From NCBI RefSeq assembly GCF_003697785.1, contig NZ_QOKZ01000004.1, positions 248,001 to 312,000 of the forward strand: a DNA stretch of 64,000 nt, in the 5' to 3' direction. The DNA comes from Paracoccus alkanivorans. Lineage in GTDB: Bacteria; Pseudomonadota; Alphaproteobacteria; Rhodobacterales; Rhodobacteraceae. The translations under genes were made by a program, and so were the position numbers. Each line of letters starts with the position of its first letter. The stretch's first letter is position 1. The notes beneath the pieces are model-generated. The model was not told where the DNA came from. It did not search any database and was given only the letters and a program-made list of their open reading frames with translations. Below, in pieces: positions 1-9,678 of the stretch.

Positions 1-51
1 TGCGGTGCAAAACGGCCTAGGCGGTCGTCAGAGTCGAAAGGGAAGCACGTC

Positions 52-1251
52 ATGACCGAAGACACGAAACGCCGCGCCGAGGCTGTCAGCAAAGACATCG
101 AAGACGTGACCTCGGTAGTGCTGCCCGAGCCCAGCAGCGATCAGGTCGAGATGACCACCGCCGATCCCGCGACGAGTGAGGAAATCCGCAAGCGCATGGC
201 CGAGATCAATATGGACGATTCCGGCTCGATCATCCATTTCGGCGCGGGTGCACAAACCCAGTTGCAGGAAATCAGCCAGAAGATGCTGGCCGACGTCAAG
301 AACAAGGATGTCGGACCGGCGGGCGAAAGCCTGCGCGAGATCGTCACATCGATCAGGGGGTTCTCGACTTCGGAACTGGACCTGCGGCGCGAACGCAGTT
401 GGTGGGAGCGATTGCTGGGCCGTGTTACGCCCTTTGCCAAATTCACCGCCAGATACGAGGAAGTGCAGACCCAGATCGACCGTGTGACAGCGGATCTGGA
501 GGGGCATGAGCAGCAGCTTTTGAAGGATATCAAATCGCTGGACCTGCTGTATGACCGTACGCTGAATTTCTATGACGAGCTGGCGCTTTATATAGCGGCA
601 GGCGAGGAAAAGCTGCGTGAGCTGGACAACGAGGTAATCCCCGCCAAGCGGGCCGAGCTGGACAAGGCCGCCGAACCCGATCAGGTGATGGAGGCGCAGG
701 AGCTGCGCGATCTCCAGACCATGCGCGATGATCTGGAGCGCCGGGTGCATGACCTGAAACTGACTCGGCAGGTTACGATGCAATCGCTGCCCTCGATCCG
801 GCTGGTGCAGGAAAACGACAAATCGCTGGTGACGAAAATCAACTCGACATTGGTGAACACGGTTCCGTTATGGGAAACGCAGCTTGCTCAGGCCGTCACC
901 ATCCAACGCAGCGCCGAGGCCGCGAACGCGGTCAAGGCGGCCAGCGACCTGACCAATGACCTGTTGACCGGCAATGCGGAAAACCTCCGCCAAGCCAATG
1001 CCCGGATCCGCACGGAGACTGAACGGGGCGTATTCGATATCGAAGCGGTCCGCACCGCCAATGCCGAACTGATCTCGACCATCGAGGACAGCCTGCGCAT
1101 CGCCGATGAGGGCCGGGCACGCCGAGCCGCGGCGGAAGAGGAATTGACACAGATGGAAGCGGAACTACGCAACGCGTTGTCCTCGGCCCGTTCGCAGCGC
1201 CTGACCGGATCGGAACCGGAGGGGGCCGCAGAACGGCCCGGCAAGCAATGA
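52..1251 (+). CDS. telA: TelA-family toxic anion resistance protein
   Basis: A 399-residue protein of the TelA (KlaA/YceH) family. These are cytoplasmic, mostly helical proteins linked to tellurite and cell-envelope stress resistance by an unknown mechanism. The N-terminal ~50 residues are polar and disordered. The rest is heptad-rich helix with the family's landmarks: a segment around 110-130 (ERSWWERLLGR), a central coiled coil around 150-260 and a late LPSIRLVQEN segment. The ATG at 52 follows a purine-rich stretch (AAAGGGAAG) and is the first start in frame. Its stop overlaps the next gene by ATGA, so the two are probably translated together. Family assignment is firm; the molecular role is not known from sequence. 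Confidence 0.9.
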   Translation: MTEDTKRRAEAVSKDIEDVTSVVLPEPSSDQVEMTTADPATSEEIRKRMAEINMDDSGSIIHFGAGAQTQLQEISQKMLADVKNKDVGPAGESLREIVTSIRGFSTSELDLRRERSWWERLLGRVTPFAKFTARYEEVQTQIDRVTADLEGHEQQLLKDIKSLDLLYDRTLNFYDELALYIAAGEEKLRELDNEVIPAKRAELDKAAEPDQVMEAQELRDLQTMRDDLERRVHDLKLTRQVTMQSLPSIRLVQENDKSLVTKINSTLVNTVPLWETQLAQAVTIQRSAEAANAVKAASDLTNDLLTGNAENLRQANARIRTETERGVFDIEAVRTANAELISTIEDSLRIADEGRARRAAAEEELTQMEAELRNALSSARSQRLTGSEPEGAAERPGKQ

Positions 1252-2294
1252 TACCGGCTGCGGTTCCCTTTGCGTCACGTGATCCCCGGCACCATCCGCT
1301 GGCGATATTGACGCTGCTATTGGCCCTTGTCCTGGCTGGCTGCACGAGCAAGCGCGAGAAAGAAGCCGAGATCGCCCCGCCCCCGGTCAACATTCCCGAG
1401 CCTCCGGAACCCGAAGGCCCTACTCAGGCGGAACTCCGCGAGGCAAGAGCAGAACGAAACCGCGCCGCCAATCAGGCCGCCGCCATCAATGTGAGCGCGC
1501 TCAGCCAATCGCAACAGAACTACTATGCGAGAATCGAACAGAAACTGATTGACGACAACCAACTGCGCCGCGACCAGATCCCGATGGATGCGCCCATCGA
1601 TGCCGACATATTGGCCCAGAACTTCATTCAGATTGCATTACGCGACGAATACGGCAGTGACGGGGCGCGCCATGCCGGGGGGGCGGGCGCAAGCGCGCCC
1701 CTGCGCCGCTGGCAGGACCCTGTCCGTATCGAACTGGAGTTCGGCCCGTCATCCGATACCGCCCTCAAGCGGGAAATCCGCGGCGAGGTTGCGGATTACA
1801 CGACCCGGTTGGAAGAGGTCTCCGGTCACAGTGTTGCGCTGACCGGTGATGGCGGCAACTTCACCGTCCTGGTGCTGAGCGATGACGAACGGCGGGATAT
1901 CGATACGCTCCTGCCCGAGCTGGTGCCGGGCATACCCGCGCATGATGTTGTGGCATTGCGCGACCTGGCGCCCGATATCTATTGTTCCGTTTTCGCTTAT
2001 TCCAAAGGTAATTCGAGCAGCTATGTCCATGCGGTCGCGTTGATACGATCCGAGTTGTCATCCCTGTTGCGGCTGTCCTGCATCCATGAGGAACTGGCGC
2101 AAGGCATGGGGCTGGCCAATGACAGCCCGACGGTGCGCCCCTCGATCTTCAACGACGATGAGGAATTCGCCCTGCTGACCCGGCATGATGAACTGTTGCT
2201 GCAGATCCTTTACGATCCACGCCTGCGTCCCGGCATGACCGAAGCCGAGGCGGCGCCGATCGTCCGGGAAATCGCCGGGGAGTTGCTGCCATAA
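1248..2294 (+). CDS. DUF2927-type lipoprotein
   Basis: A 348-residue protein with a charged N-terminus, a hydrophobic stretch around 19-32 and a lipobox ending LALVLAGC, so probably lipidated at Cys32 and anchored in the envelope. The C-terminal two thirds match what I remember of DUF2927 (a protease-like fold of unknown function), including a segment with CIHEELAQGMGLAND near 265-280 that contains a possible HEE metal site. A charged Pro/Glu linker follows the lipobox. The start ATG overlaps the telA stop (ATGA), indicating one operon. TelA followed by a DUF2927 lipoprotein is a pairing I expect in Rhodobacterales. No substrate can be inferred. Confidence 0.8.
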   Translation: MIPAAVPFASRDPRHHPLAILTLLLALVLAGCTSKREKEAEIAPPPVNIPEPPEPEGPTQAELREARAERNRAANQAAAINVSALSQSQQNYYARIEQKLIDDNQLRRDQIPMDAPIDADILAQNFIQIALRDEYGSDGARHAGGAGASAPLRRWQDPVRIELEFGPSSDTALKREIRGEVADYTTRLEEVSGHSVALTGDGGNFTVLVLSDDERRDIDTLLPELVPGIPAHDVVALRDLAPDIYCSVFAYSKGNSSSYVHAVALIRSELSSLLRLSCIHEELAQGMGLANDSPTVRPSIFNDDEEFALLTRHDELLLQILYDPRLRPGMTEAEAAPIVREIAGELLP

Positions 2295-2457
2295 CGCAGG
2301 TTTCCGGGCGAAACGGTCGGGCATAGGGATCGTCGGTCGTGCTGGTGGCGTCAGGTGTCGGGTCATAGCACCCGCGATTTCAAAGATATCCTGGTGCTGG
2401 CTTCCGCCTCTTTGCCGCAGCGGTTCTCCGACGGGCTGGCTTCGTGGAGCTTGTCGC

Positions 2458-2610
2458 ATCCGGATAATCGCTGTCGCGTCCACCCTCACTCTGGTGGCGC
2501 TAACAATTTTTCTGTATTTCGCCGGGACCGGAGGTTATATCCAGCTTGGCGGAGGGCTGTTGCCGGATGGGATGGCTCCGGGCGAGAGTTTTGCCACTGG
2601 CAGCGTATAG
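2458..2610 (+). CDS. Small single-span membrane protein with ATC in place of a start codon
   Basis: The gap from 2295 to 2619 is not empty. The frame through 2458-2610 encodes about 50 residues: a clean hydrophobic helix (IIAVASTLTLVALTIFLYF), then a glycine-rich tail ending in TAG ten bases before the sugar kinase. No ATG, GTG or TTG exists in this frame upstream. A GGAG at 2446-2449 sits eight bases before an ATC at 2458, exactly where a start codon would be expected. Either ATC is used as a rare start, or ATG mutated to ATC and the gene is dying. It would lie in the telA-DUF2927 operon. A competing frame beginning at 2355 gives an Arg/His-rich product without features. Confidence 0.45.
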   Translation: MRIIAVASTLTLVALTIFLYFAGTGGYIQLGGGLLPDGMAPGESFATGSV

Positions 2611-2619
2611 CGGAGGGAC

Positions 2620-3540
2620 ATGAGCATGATCCTGTGTTCGGGTGAATCACTGATCGACATGGTGCCGGAGGACGGCACATTCCGGCCGCTCGCCGGAGGG
2701 GCGGTTTATAACACTGCGATCGCATTGGGCCGTCTTGGGGCACCGACGGCCTATCTTTGGCCCATCAGCCACGATCCGTTCGGCGAGATGCTGTTGAACC
2801 CACTGATCGAGGCCGGAGTGAATACCGATCTCTGCCCGCGCTCGGAACGGCTGACCACATTGGCACTGGTGACGCTGACGAAGGGCGAGGCCCGCTACTC
2901 TTTCTATGACGAGGGTTCGGCAGGCCGAATGCTGTCACCCGATGACATCCCACCGCTGCCCAAGGAGATCGAAGCAATCTTCGCGGGTGGCATCAGCCTT
3001 GTGCCCGATCCTTGCGGCGCAGCCGTCGAAGCGTTGATCGAGCGCAACCATACCCGCCTGCCGGTGATGGTCGATCCCAATATCCGGCCATTCTTCATCA
3101 CCGACGCCGGGGCTTACCGCGCCCGGCTGAATCGCATCCTGCCACAGGCCGATATCGTCAAGCTTTCCAGCGATGATCTGGAATGGTTGTATCCCGATCT
3201 TGACACGGAGGATGCCGCACGCAAGGTGCTGGAGCTGGGGCCCCAAATCGTGCTGCAAACCGGCGGAGCTTCGGGTGCACGCGCCTTCTGGTCGGGCGAA
3301 ACCGTCAGCGCCCCGGCCATCCGCACCACCGTTGCCGACACTATCGGTGCGGGTGACACCTTCAACGCGGGCGTGCTGGCCAGCCTGCGCGATCAGGGGG
3401 TGCTGGGCAAGGATGCTATCGAAGGGATCACCGGCGAACAAATTCATGCCGCGCTGACCCTGGGCGCACAGGCTGCTGCGATCACGGTGTCCCGCCCGGG
3501 CGCGAACCCGCCCTGGGCGCATGAAATGCCCGTAGGCTGA
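2620..3540 (+). CDS. PfkB-family sugar kinase (fructokinase-like)
   Basis: A 306-residue ribokinase/PfkB-fold kinase, which phosphorylates a sugar with ATP in the cytoplasm. The N-terminus has the family's GE.LID start and a GGA..N sugar-binding loop near residues 26-31. The second PfkB signature, DTIGAGDTFNAG, lies at about 239-250 and carries the catalytic Asp of GAGD and the anion hole. Length is normal. The ATG at 2620 follows a GGAGGG ribosome site. Best guess is fructokinase, because the start resembles those enzymes, but PfkB specificity cannot be read reliably from sequence. It may be the last gene of the telA operon and faces hflX head to head. Confidence 0.85.
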   Translation: MSMILCSGESLIDMVPEDGTFRPLAGGAVYNTAIALGRLGAPTAYLWPISHDPFGEMLLNPLIEAGVNTDLCPRSERLTTLALVTLTKGEARYSFYDEGSAGRMLSPDDIPPLPKEIEAIFAGGISLVPDPCGAAVEALIERNHTRLPVMVDPNIRPFFITDAGAYRARLNRILPQADIVKLSSDDLEWLYPDLDTEDAARKVLELGPQIVLQTGGASGARAFWSGETVSAPAIRTTVADTIGAGDTFNAGVLASLRDQGVLGKDAIEGITGEQIHAALTLGAQAAAITVSRPGANPPWAHEMPVG

Positions 3541-3609
3541 ACGCTCTTTTGCCATTGTTTAGAGGTCCCGGGATGATCGGCGCATCGGGCGAAGCGCGAT
3601 GAGGCGATC

Positions 3610-4950
3610 TCACTGCCCCCCGTTCGCTGCCTCGTCCAGAGCCGCGAAGCCCGCCTTCTGGCGCTCGGTCCAGCTCAGATGCAGTCGCAGGCCATCTTCG
3701 GTCGCCTCTTCACGCTCCACCACACCTGCCTCGTGCAGCCATGCGCGGCGACGGCCATCGCTGAAAGGCAAAATAACGATATCGGTGCTACGCGCCTCGT
3801 CCAGCACCCGCGCGAGATGGGTATCGATCGCTGAAACCAGATCGCCCAGCCCCTCACCGCTCAGCGCGCTGACCGCCTGAACCCCCTCGGTCCGCGCATC
3901 AGTGCGGCGCAGGGCGGCGCGGGTATCTTCCGACAATGCATCAATCTTGTTCCAGACCTCGATCAGGGCGACATTCTCATCCACACCCAGACTATCGAGA
4001 ATCTCGGCGACATCCGCCGCCTGTTCCTCGGTTTCGGGATGGCTGATATCGCGGACATGCAGGATCAGATCGGCCTCCAGCACCTCTTCCAGCGTGGCAC
4101 GGAAAGCCGCCACCAGTTCAGTCGGCAGATCCGAAATGAAACCCACCGTGTCCGACAGGATGATCTTTCGCCCCGAACTGCCGCCTCCCGCATCGGGCAG
4201 GCGTATCGCCCGCATGGTCGGATCCAGCGTGGCGAAAAGCATGTCCTTCGCCATCACCTCGGCGCCCGTCATACGGTTGAACAGCGTCGATTTCCCGGCA
4301 TTCGTATAGCCCACCAGCGCAACGATCGGGTAAGGTACCTTTGCCCGCGCCGCACGGTGAAGCGTCCGGGTCCGGACCACACGATCAAGCTGCCGCCGCA
4401 GCCGGGTCATCTGTTCGTCGATGGCACGACGGTCAGCCTCGATCTGCGTTTCACCGGGGCCGCCAACGAATCCAAGACCGCCACGCTGCCGTTCCAGGTG
4501 TGTCCATGCCCGGACCAGGCGTGTCCGCTGATAGGACAGCGCGGCAAGTTCGACCTGCAACACGCCTTCGCGCGTTCGCGCCCGGTCGGCAAAGATTTCA
4601 AGGATCAGTCCCGTCCGATCCAGCAGCTTGGCATCCCAGGCCTGCTCCAGATTGCGCTGCTGCACCGGGCTGACCGGACCATCGACCAGCACCAGTTCCG
4701 CCTCGGCGGTTTCCAGGCGGGTGCCGATTTCGGCCAGCTTGCCCTTGCCGAACAGCGTGCCGGGATTGGGATCGCGCAGCCGTGCGACCTCTTCGCCGAC
4801 GATTTCGATTCCCGGCAAGGCATGCGCCAAGGCCACGGCCTCGGCCAGCGCATGCTCGGGTGTGCGCCGCTGTGTGCGGGCGTTACCCAAATCCGGATGA
4901 ATCACATAGGCGCGGGTCGGCCTGGCCTCGGTCGAGGTAGGTTCCGCCAA
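3610..4950 (-). CDS. hflX: GTPase HflX
   Basis: A 446-residue HflX GTPase, a ribosome-associated GTP hydrolase that splits stalled or heat-damaged 70S ribosomes. An N-terminal HflX domain with the glycine-rich signature (GGLGFVGGPGETQIE) precedes the GTPase core. G1 is GYTNAGKSTLFN near 214-225, G3 is DTVGFISDLP and G4 is NKID. A C-terminal extension follows. The start is TTG at 4950, directly abutting the hfq stop (TGATTG), with GAGGA inside the end of hfq as its ribosome site, so translation is probably coupled to hfq. The hfq-hflX order is conserved in proteobacteria. Confidence 0.95.
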   Translation of the reverse strand: MAEPTSTEARPTRAYVIHPDLGNARTQRRTPEHALAEAVALAHALPGIEIVGEEVARLRDPNPGTLFGKGKLAEIGTRLETAEAELVLVDGPVSPVQQRNLEQAWDAKLLDRTGLILEIFADRARTREGVLQVELAALSYQRTRLVRAWTHLERQRGGLGFVGGPGETQIEADRRAIDEQMTRLRRQLDRVVRTRTLHRAARAKVPYPIVALVGYTNAGKSTLFNRMTGAEVMAKDMLFATLDPTMRAIRLPDAGGGSSGRKIILSDTVGFISDLPTELVAAFRATLEEVLEADLILHVRDISHPETEEQAADVAEILDSLGVDENVALIEVWNKIDALSEDTRAALRRTDARTEGVQAVSALSGEGLGDLVSAIDTHLARVLDEARSTDIVILPFSDGRRRAWLHEAGVVEREEATEDGLRLHLSWTERQKAGFAALDEAANGGQ

Positions 4951-5184
4951 TCAATCCTCGCCTTCGTAAAGCGAAATGGGCTGACCCGGCATGATCGTGC
5001 TGATCGCATGCTTGTAGACAAGCTGGGACTGTCCGTCACGACGCAGAAGCACGCAGAAATTATCGAACCAGGTGATTACGCCTTGCAGCTTGACGCCATT
5101 GATCAGGAATACCGTGACCGGCACCTTGGCCTTGCGGACGTGATTGAGAAAGGCGTCCTGCAGGTTTTGCTTATCGCTGGCCAT
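4951..5184 (-). CDS. hfq: RNA chaperone Hfq
   Basis: A 77-residue Hfq, the hexameric Sm-like protein that pairs small RNAs with mRNAs. The Sm1 motif region ([20 protein letters not shown]) and the Sm2 motif (LVYKHAIST) are both present, as is the N-terminal [10 protein letters not shown]. The C-terminal tail is short, typical of alphaproteobacteria. It lies directly upstream of hflX with no gap. The ATG at 5184 has only a weak ribosome site. Confidence 0.97.
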   Translation of the reverse strand: MASDKQNLQDAFLNHVRKAKVPVTVFLINGVKLQGVITWFDNFCVLLRRDGQSQLVYKHAISTIMPGQPISLYEGED

Positions 5185-5316
5185 TTGTTTTCTTGTCCGT
5201 TTTCTTGCTGTCGGGCGTCACATAACATCTATGCGAGTGCTGCCGGGCTTGCAAGCGCGGCGCATCGTTGCCCGAAAACTAGCGACAGAACAGCAACTCC
5301 TGCGGGCCGAAGGATA

Positions 5317-6933
5317 TCAGCGCCGCCAGAAATCCGGCGTGAACAAGGCGAGAATCGCCAGGGTCTCCAGCCGACCCACAATCATCGCGCCCGCCAGAAC
5401 GATTTTCGTCATGATCGAAAGCCCGGACCAACCTTCCCACGGGGCCGAGGCGACGCCTGCCGTGCCTTCGAATGCAGGCGTTAGCGGAATCGCGGAGGCC
5501 AGCGGGCCGGTATTGGTCAATGCAGCGATCGACAGGATCGTCGCGGTCTCGAACTCGATCTGCTGGATCGACACCAGGATGACCGTCACCGCGATCGACG
5601 CCGCGAACAGCATGAAGAAGATGAAGGCCAGATAGGCACCCTCGCGGCGCAACCGGCGGGCCATCCTGCCCCCTCCGGCAACGGAGCTGGGATGGATGAT
5701 CCGTTCCATCTCGCGTTCGCCATGGCGCGCCAGAGCATAAATGCGCAGCAACTTGACCCCTCCGGCTGTGGTCGCCACACCGCCTCCCATAATGGCAAGC
5801 CCCGCAAAGATGAGACCCGGGCTCGACAATCCCGACCAGGCGCGCGCGCCCTGCCAGTCGACCGAGTTCCAGCCGGTGGTCGTGAGATAGCTCAACGCGC
5901 TGAACAGGCCGCCCCAGAAAGCCGATAATCCCATCTGGATATCGGCAAGCAGCAACGGCGTTTCAGGATTTGCCGCGCTGACATCGATGGCTGCGAAGAA
6001 ATGGCGGGCGAACAGCACCGTGGCCACCAGCAGCACGACCGAAGCCGCAAGCCTTAGCTCCGGATCCCGTGTCAGACGCTCGGTCGCCCGCAATTCTCCG
6101 CCGCCGGGCCAGAACCTGCGGGACAGCGCCGGAATGAGGAACAGGAACACGGCCATTTCGCCAAGCACACCTGAATGCTCGCCCGCCGGTCCGAGCGTCG
6201 GAGTGATACCGCTGGTCGACAGGGTTCCCAGGGCCCGGCACAGCGCCACCAGCGAGTCGTCGCCCAGCAACAACAAAAGCAGCCACAACCCCAGGGTCAG
6301 CCCGGCATAAACCGGAAATACTTCGCGGCCCGCCCGCAACAGGCGATAGGCCGGATCGACAAGCTCGGTCTGAAAGGCGGGCGAGGACAGGTGCGATACC
6401 GGTTGCCGCGGGTTGGCGCTTTTGGGCAGGCGCTCGAATTGTTCGTTGCGGCTGTAAGGCGATGACATGATCTCGAACCCGCCCACGCGCAAGGGCGCGA
6501 GAATGGCGATGGCCGCGACAAGCATGAACAGCCCTCCCATCCAGCCGACCAGCGCGCGCCACAGATGCAGTGGCGCCGGCAACAGATCAGCGGAATAGAG
6601 CGACGCCCCGGTGGTCGTCAGCGACGAGACCATTTCCCACCAGGCGTTGAAAAGACCGGTATCGGGCAAGCTTTCGGCGAAAGGCAGGGCAAGCAGCATG
6701 GGCAGAAAACCCATTGCGGCGACACATGTCAGCAACATCCCGCGCGCCGACCGGACCCGTGGATTGGCAGCAGTCGCCAGCCCGATCATCCCAGCGAATG
6801 TCATACACAGAAGTGAGGAGTAAAAGAAATTCCGCGCAATCGCCTCCTCGTCGATGGAGGATGCGTAAATCGCTGGGATCAGCATCGCCAGTGCCGCGAT
6901 CAGCGTCAACAGGATCAGAATGTGCAGGCGCAT
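5317..6933 (-). CDS. trkH: Trk potassium uptake membrane subunit TrkH
   Basis: A 538-residue TrkH/KtrB-type potassium channel subunit with about ten to twelve membrane helices and repeated half-pore loops such as SLTTTGAS and YLTTTGWNSVDW. These carry the filter glycines of the four M1-P-M2 units. The start chosen is ATG at 6933 (MRLHILILL), because the frame upstream is arginine- and cysteine-rich and overlaps trkA. It works with the cytoplasmic gating ring TrkA, encoded just upstream on the same strand with a 22-base gap. trkA-trkH followed by hfq-hflX is the usual Rhodobacterales order. Confidence 0.93.
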   Translation of the reverse strand: MRLHILILLTLIAALAMLIPAIYASSIDEEAIARNFFYSSLLCMTFAGMIGLATAANPRVRSARGMLLTCVAAMGFLPMLLALPFAESLPDTGLFNAWWEMVSSLTTTGASLYSADLLPAPLHLWRALVGWMGGLFMLVAAIAILAPLRVGGFEIMSSPYSRNEQFERLPKSANPRQPVSHLSSPAFQTELVDPAYRLLRAGREVFPVYAGLTLGLWLLLLLLGDDSLVALCRALGTLSTSGITPTLGPAGEHSGVLGEMAVFLFLIPALSRRFWPGGGELRATERLTRDPELRLAASVVLLVATVLFARHFFAAIDVSAANPETPLLLADIQMGLSAFWGGLFSALSYLTTTGWNSVDWQGARAWSGLSSPGLIFAGLAIMGGGVATTAGGVKLLRIYALARHGEREMERIIHPSSVAGGGRMARRLRREGAYLAFIFFMLFAASIAVTVILVSIQQIEFETATILSIAALTNTGPLASAIPLTPAFEGTAGVASAPWEGWSGLSIMTKIVLAGAMIVGRLETLAILALFTPDFWRR

Positions 6934-6955
6934 GAGGACTGCCACAGCCGCGCCC

Positions 6956-8332
6956 TCAGAAGAAATCGATCGAGACCTGCAACAGGCGCTCGACCTCGGG
7001 CACGTCATGGGTCAGGGCAAAGATGAGCACGATATCACCCTCTTCGATCCGCGTATCCGACGAGGGTTTGATGATCCTGTCGCCCTTTTGCACCGCGCCG
7101 ATCAGAACGCCTTCGGGAAATTCGATATCCCGAATCTCGCGGCCCGACATGGGCGAGGTGGACAGCACCTGCGCCTCCATCACCTCGGCCTCGGCATCGC
7201 CGATGGAGTATATGTCGCGAACCCGGCCATGGCGGATATGGCGCAGGATCGTCGAAACGGTAGTGGCGCGGGGGTTGATATAAGCGTCAATATCCAATGC
7301 GCCCATCAGCGGCACCAGCGTGGGGTCGTTGATCAGCGCGATCGCCATCTTGGTGCCCGCCTGCTTGGCACGGACCGAGGCGAGGATATTGGTCTTGTCG
7401 TCATCCGTCACTGCCAGAACCGCATCGGTGATCGGCACCGATGCCTCTTCGAGCAGTTCGGCGGAAAGGCCATCGCCATGCAGGACGATCGTGCGCTCCA
7501 GCCGGTCGGCGGCATATTCCGCACGTGCCCGGTCGCGCTCGATCACCTTGGCACGGATACGGTCCGGCCGGGCCTCCAGCGCGCGGGCCACCGACAGCCC
7601 GACATTACCGGCACCGATGATCGCCACCCGCTCTTGTTTTCGCGCAGGTTTCCCGAAGATTTCCAGGGTGCGCGCCACATCGTCGATATGAGAGAAAACA
7701 TAGATCTGGTCGCCGGCGAAAAGCTGGTCTCCGGCCGCAGGAGCGAACAGCCGCCGGTCGCGCCGCACCCCAGCCACGATGGCGCGCAGGCTGGAAAAGA
7801 TTTCGTTCAGCTGGCGCAGCGGGGTATTCAGCGCCGGACAGTCTTCTTCCAGAACGATCCCCAGAAGCTGCAACTTTCCGCCCAGGAAGGTTTCGACATC
7901 GAAGGTCGAGGGTGCATCAAGGCGCTGCAAGGCTGCCTTGGCGACCTCGCGTTCGGGGCTGATGACCACATCGATGGGCAAATGATCTGTGCGGTAGAGA
8001 TCGGAATAGATCGCATCCAGATAGGCGCTGGAGCGCAGCCGGGCGATCTTGCGCGGCACCTGAAAGACCGAATGCGCGACCTGGCAGGTGACCATGTTCA
8101 CCTCGTCGGAATAGGTCGCCGCGATGATCAGGTCGGCATCCCGCGCTCCGGCCCGATCCAGCACGTCCGGATGGCTGGCAAAGCCGGTAACGCCCTGAAC
8201 GTCCAACGCATCCGTCGCCTTGCGGATCAGTTCCGCATTGTTGTCGATGACGGTGACATCGTTACGCTCGCCGGAAAGGTGGCGGGCGATCTGCCAGCCG
8301 ACCTGACCTGCGCCGCAGATGATGATTTTCAT
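6956..8332 (-). CDS. trkA: Trk potassium transport regulator TrkA
   Basis: A 458-residue TrkA with two RCK units that bind nucleotide and gate TrkH. The first Rossmann motif is GAGQVGWQIARHL at residues 6-18, and the second, IIGAGNVGLSVARALE, starts at about residue 234. Each is followed by an RCK_C domain. ATG at 8332 is chosen because the first beta strand (MKIIICGAGQ) begins there; the 12 codons before it do not look like the family. It is the first gene of the trkA-trkH-hfq-hflX run in this window. In related genomes the ntr genes sit upstream, but here the upstream neighbour is a SPOR protein. Confidence 0.95.
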   Translation of the reverse strand: MKIIICGAGQVGWQIARHLSGERNDVTVIDNNAELIRKATDALDVQGVTGFASHPDVLDRAGARDADLIIAATYSDEVNMVTCQVAHSVFQVPRKIARLRSSAYLDAIYSDLYRTDHLPIDVVISPEREVAKAALQRLDAPSTFDVETFLGGKLQLLGIVLEEDCPALNTPLRQLNEIFSSLRAIVAGVRRDRRLFAPAAGDQLFAGDQIYVFSHIDDVARTLEIFGKPARKQERVAIIGAGNVGLSVARALEARPDRIRAKVIERDRARAEYAADRLERTIVLHGDGLSAELLEEASVPITDAVLAVTDDDKTNILASVRAKQAGTKMAIALINDPTLVPLMGALDIDAYINPRATTVSTILRHIRHGRVRDIYSIGDAEAEVMEAQVLSTSPMSGREIRDIEFPEGVLIGAVQKGDRIIKPSSDTRIEEGDIVLIFALTHDVPEVERLLQVSIDFF

Positions 8333-8544
8333 GCCAGCCCTCGTCCAGCCGCAGCAATCCGGTTCCATTCATGCCTATGCTGCCCTTGACCCGGACGCAA
8401 CCTAAGAGCGCCACTGCATGCGGTGGAGTTACATGAATATCCTTAGGCCGGCTCCCAGAACATGTTGGTTGTCCCGGAAACCTGTTTGGCGCCATATCCG
8501 CTCCTGTTTCGACGCAAACGGTGATCGCTGATCATCACAAGTGT

Positions 8545-9606
8545 TCAGCGCGCAACGGCCCTGGCATAGCCATTGTCACGCAGCATGTTCAACGCTGCCA
8601 CCAGAGACCGGCGATCACTGAAAGGGCCGGCCAAGATCACCCGCCGCCTCGGCTCGTCCTCGCCATCATATCCCCGCGCAACCGGATAGCCCATCTGCGC
8701 CAATTTGCGGATCGTTCCGTCTGCGCTTGCATCATCAGGGAAGCGCCCGACCTGCACATAGCGCGCCGTGGCCGGGATCAGCTCGGGCTCTGGCCCCGGA
8801 TGGTCCTTGGCGTGCTTGATCCCGGTGGGCATGTGTCCCCCCGATCTGGCAGGCTGGTCAGCTTGCGATGCGGTCTTGTCCGTCCGCATTTTCGGACGCG
8901 CCGCGGCATCAACGGTTGCTCCCGCATTCGCGGAGGCGGTCCGGTCCGTTTCCCGGCCATGCGGATCTCTGCTCTGCTCCCCTTGCCTTGCTATCTTGTC
9001 ATCCTCGGCCCGCCGGCCCACGATGATGCGCTTGCCGGGCAGATTGGCACGCATGCCGGGACACATCCCCTGTGTCACGTCCCTTCCCAGGATGGGGCCG
9101 GAATCAGCTGCGGGCTGATAACCAAGTAACGCACAAAGCGCGGAGTTCGAGGGCGCGCCCATCATGATAGCCTGAACCGTCTGCTTCTGCTGCGCCAGCG
9201 CCGCGATCTCGGCACCGAGTCCGCCATCGCTTCGGGGTGTTACCGGTTCTTCGCGTTTCTCTGCCATTCGCGGATCGGCCAGGAACTCTCCCTGCCGCAA
9301 GCCTGCCGCAAGTTCTTCGAGCAATATCTTTTCGGGGTCAGGGGCTTCAGGCGGATTCAGGGGAGGCAGGACCGACACGGTATCGGGATCGGTTCGGCGC
9401 GCGGAAAGGCTTGGCGGGAAACCGCAAACCATCCGGCCGCGCTTGTCCAGGCGCGGTTTCCAGTTATCGCCATCGCGATTGAATACGCAGCCACCTTCGT
9501 CGATATACTGATCGCCCGCGAAATCATCGGGAGGCAAAGGCGAGGGCGCCGCCTGGACCGCCCCGGTCAACATCACCAGGCAAAGCAAGCTCCAGATTTT
9601 CTGCAT
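8545..9606 (-). CDS. Exported SPOR-domain protein
   Basis: A 353-residue protein with a signal peptide (MQKIWSLLCLVMLTGAVQAA, cleavage probably after AQA or QAA) and a C-terminal SPOR domain of about 75 residues starting near YVQVGRFPDDASA and ending in NGYARAVAR. SPOR domains bind denuded peptidoglycan at division sites, so it probably sits in the periplasm or outer membrane at the septum. The middle is proline- and charge-rich and looks disordered. ATG at 9606 is preferred over the upstream in-frame ATG at 9651, since the signal peptide starts there. Catalytic domains are not visible. Confidence 0.85.
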   Translation of the reverse strand: MQKIWSLLCLVMLTGAVQAAPSPLPPDDFAGDQYIDEGGCVFNRDGDNWKPRLDKRGRMVCGFPPSLSARRTDPDTVSVLPPLNPPEAPDPEKILLEELAAGLRQGEFLADPRMAEKREEPVTPRSDGGLGAEIAALAQQKQTVQAIMMGAPSNSALCALLGYQPAADSGPILGRDVTQGMCPGMRANLPGKRIIVGRRAEDDKIARQGEQSRDPHGRETDRTASANAGATVDAAARPKMRTDKTASQADQPARSGGHMPTGIKHAKDHPGPEPELIPATARYVQVGRFPDDASADGTIRKLAQMGYPVARGYDGEDEPRRRVILAGPFSDRRSLVAALNMLRDNGYARAVAR

Positions 9607-9678
9607 CGAGCACCTGCGTGTTTCAACACCGTTGATCCACGAATAGGCCAAATCCCTGAAGCGGTAATTAATACGCCC

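Noticed and set aside
4039..5484. 481-codon plus-strand frame opposite hflX and hfq
   Set aside because: Spans two real genes on the other strand; composition typical of a shadow.
6920..8389. 489-codon plus-strand frame opposite trkA
   Set aside because: Antisense shadow of trkA; no ribosome site or domain.
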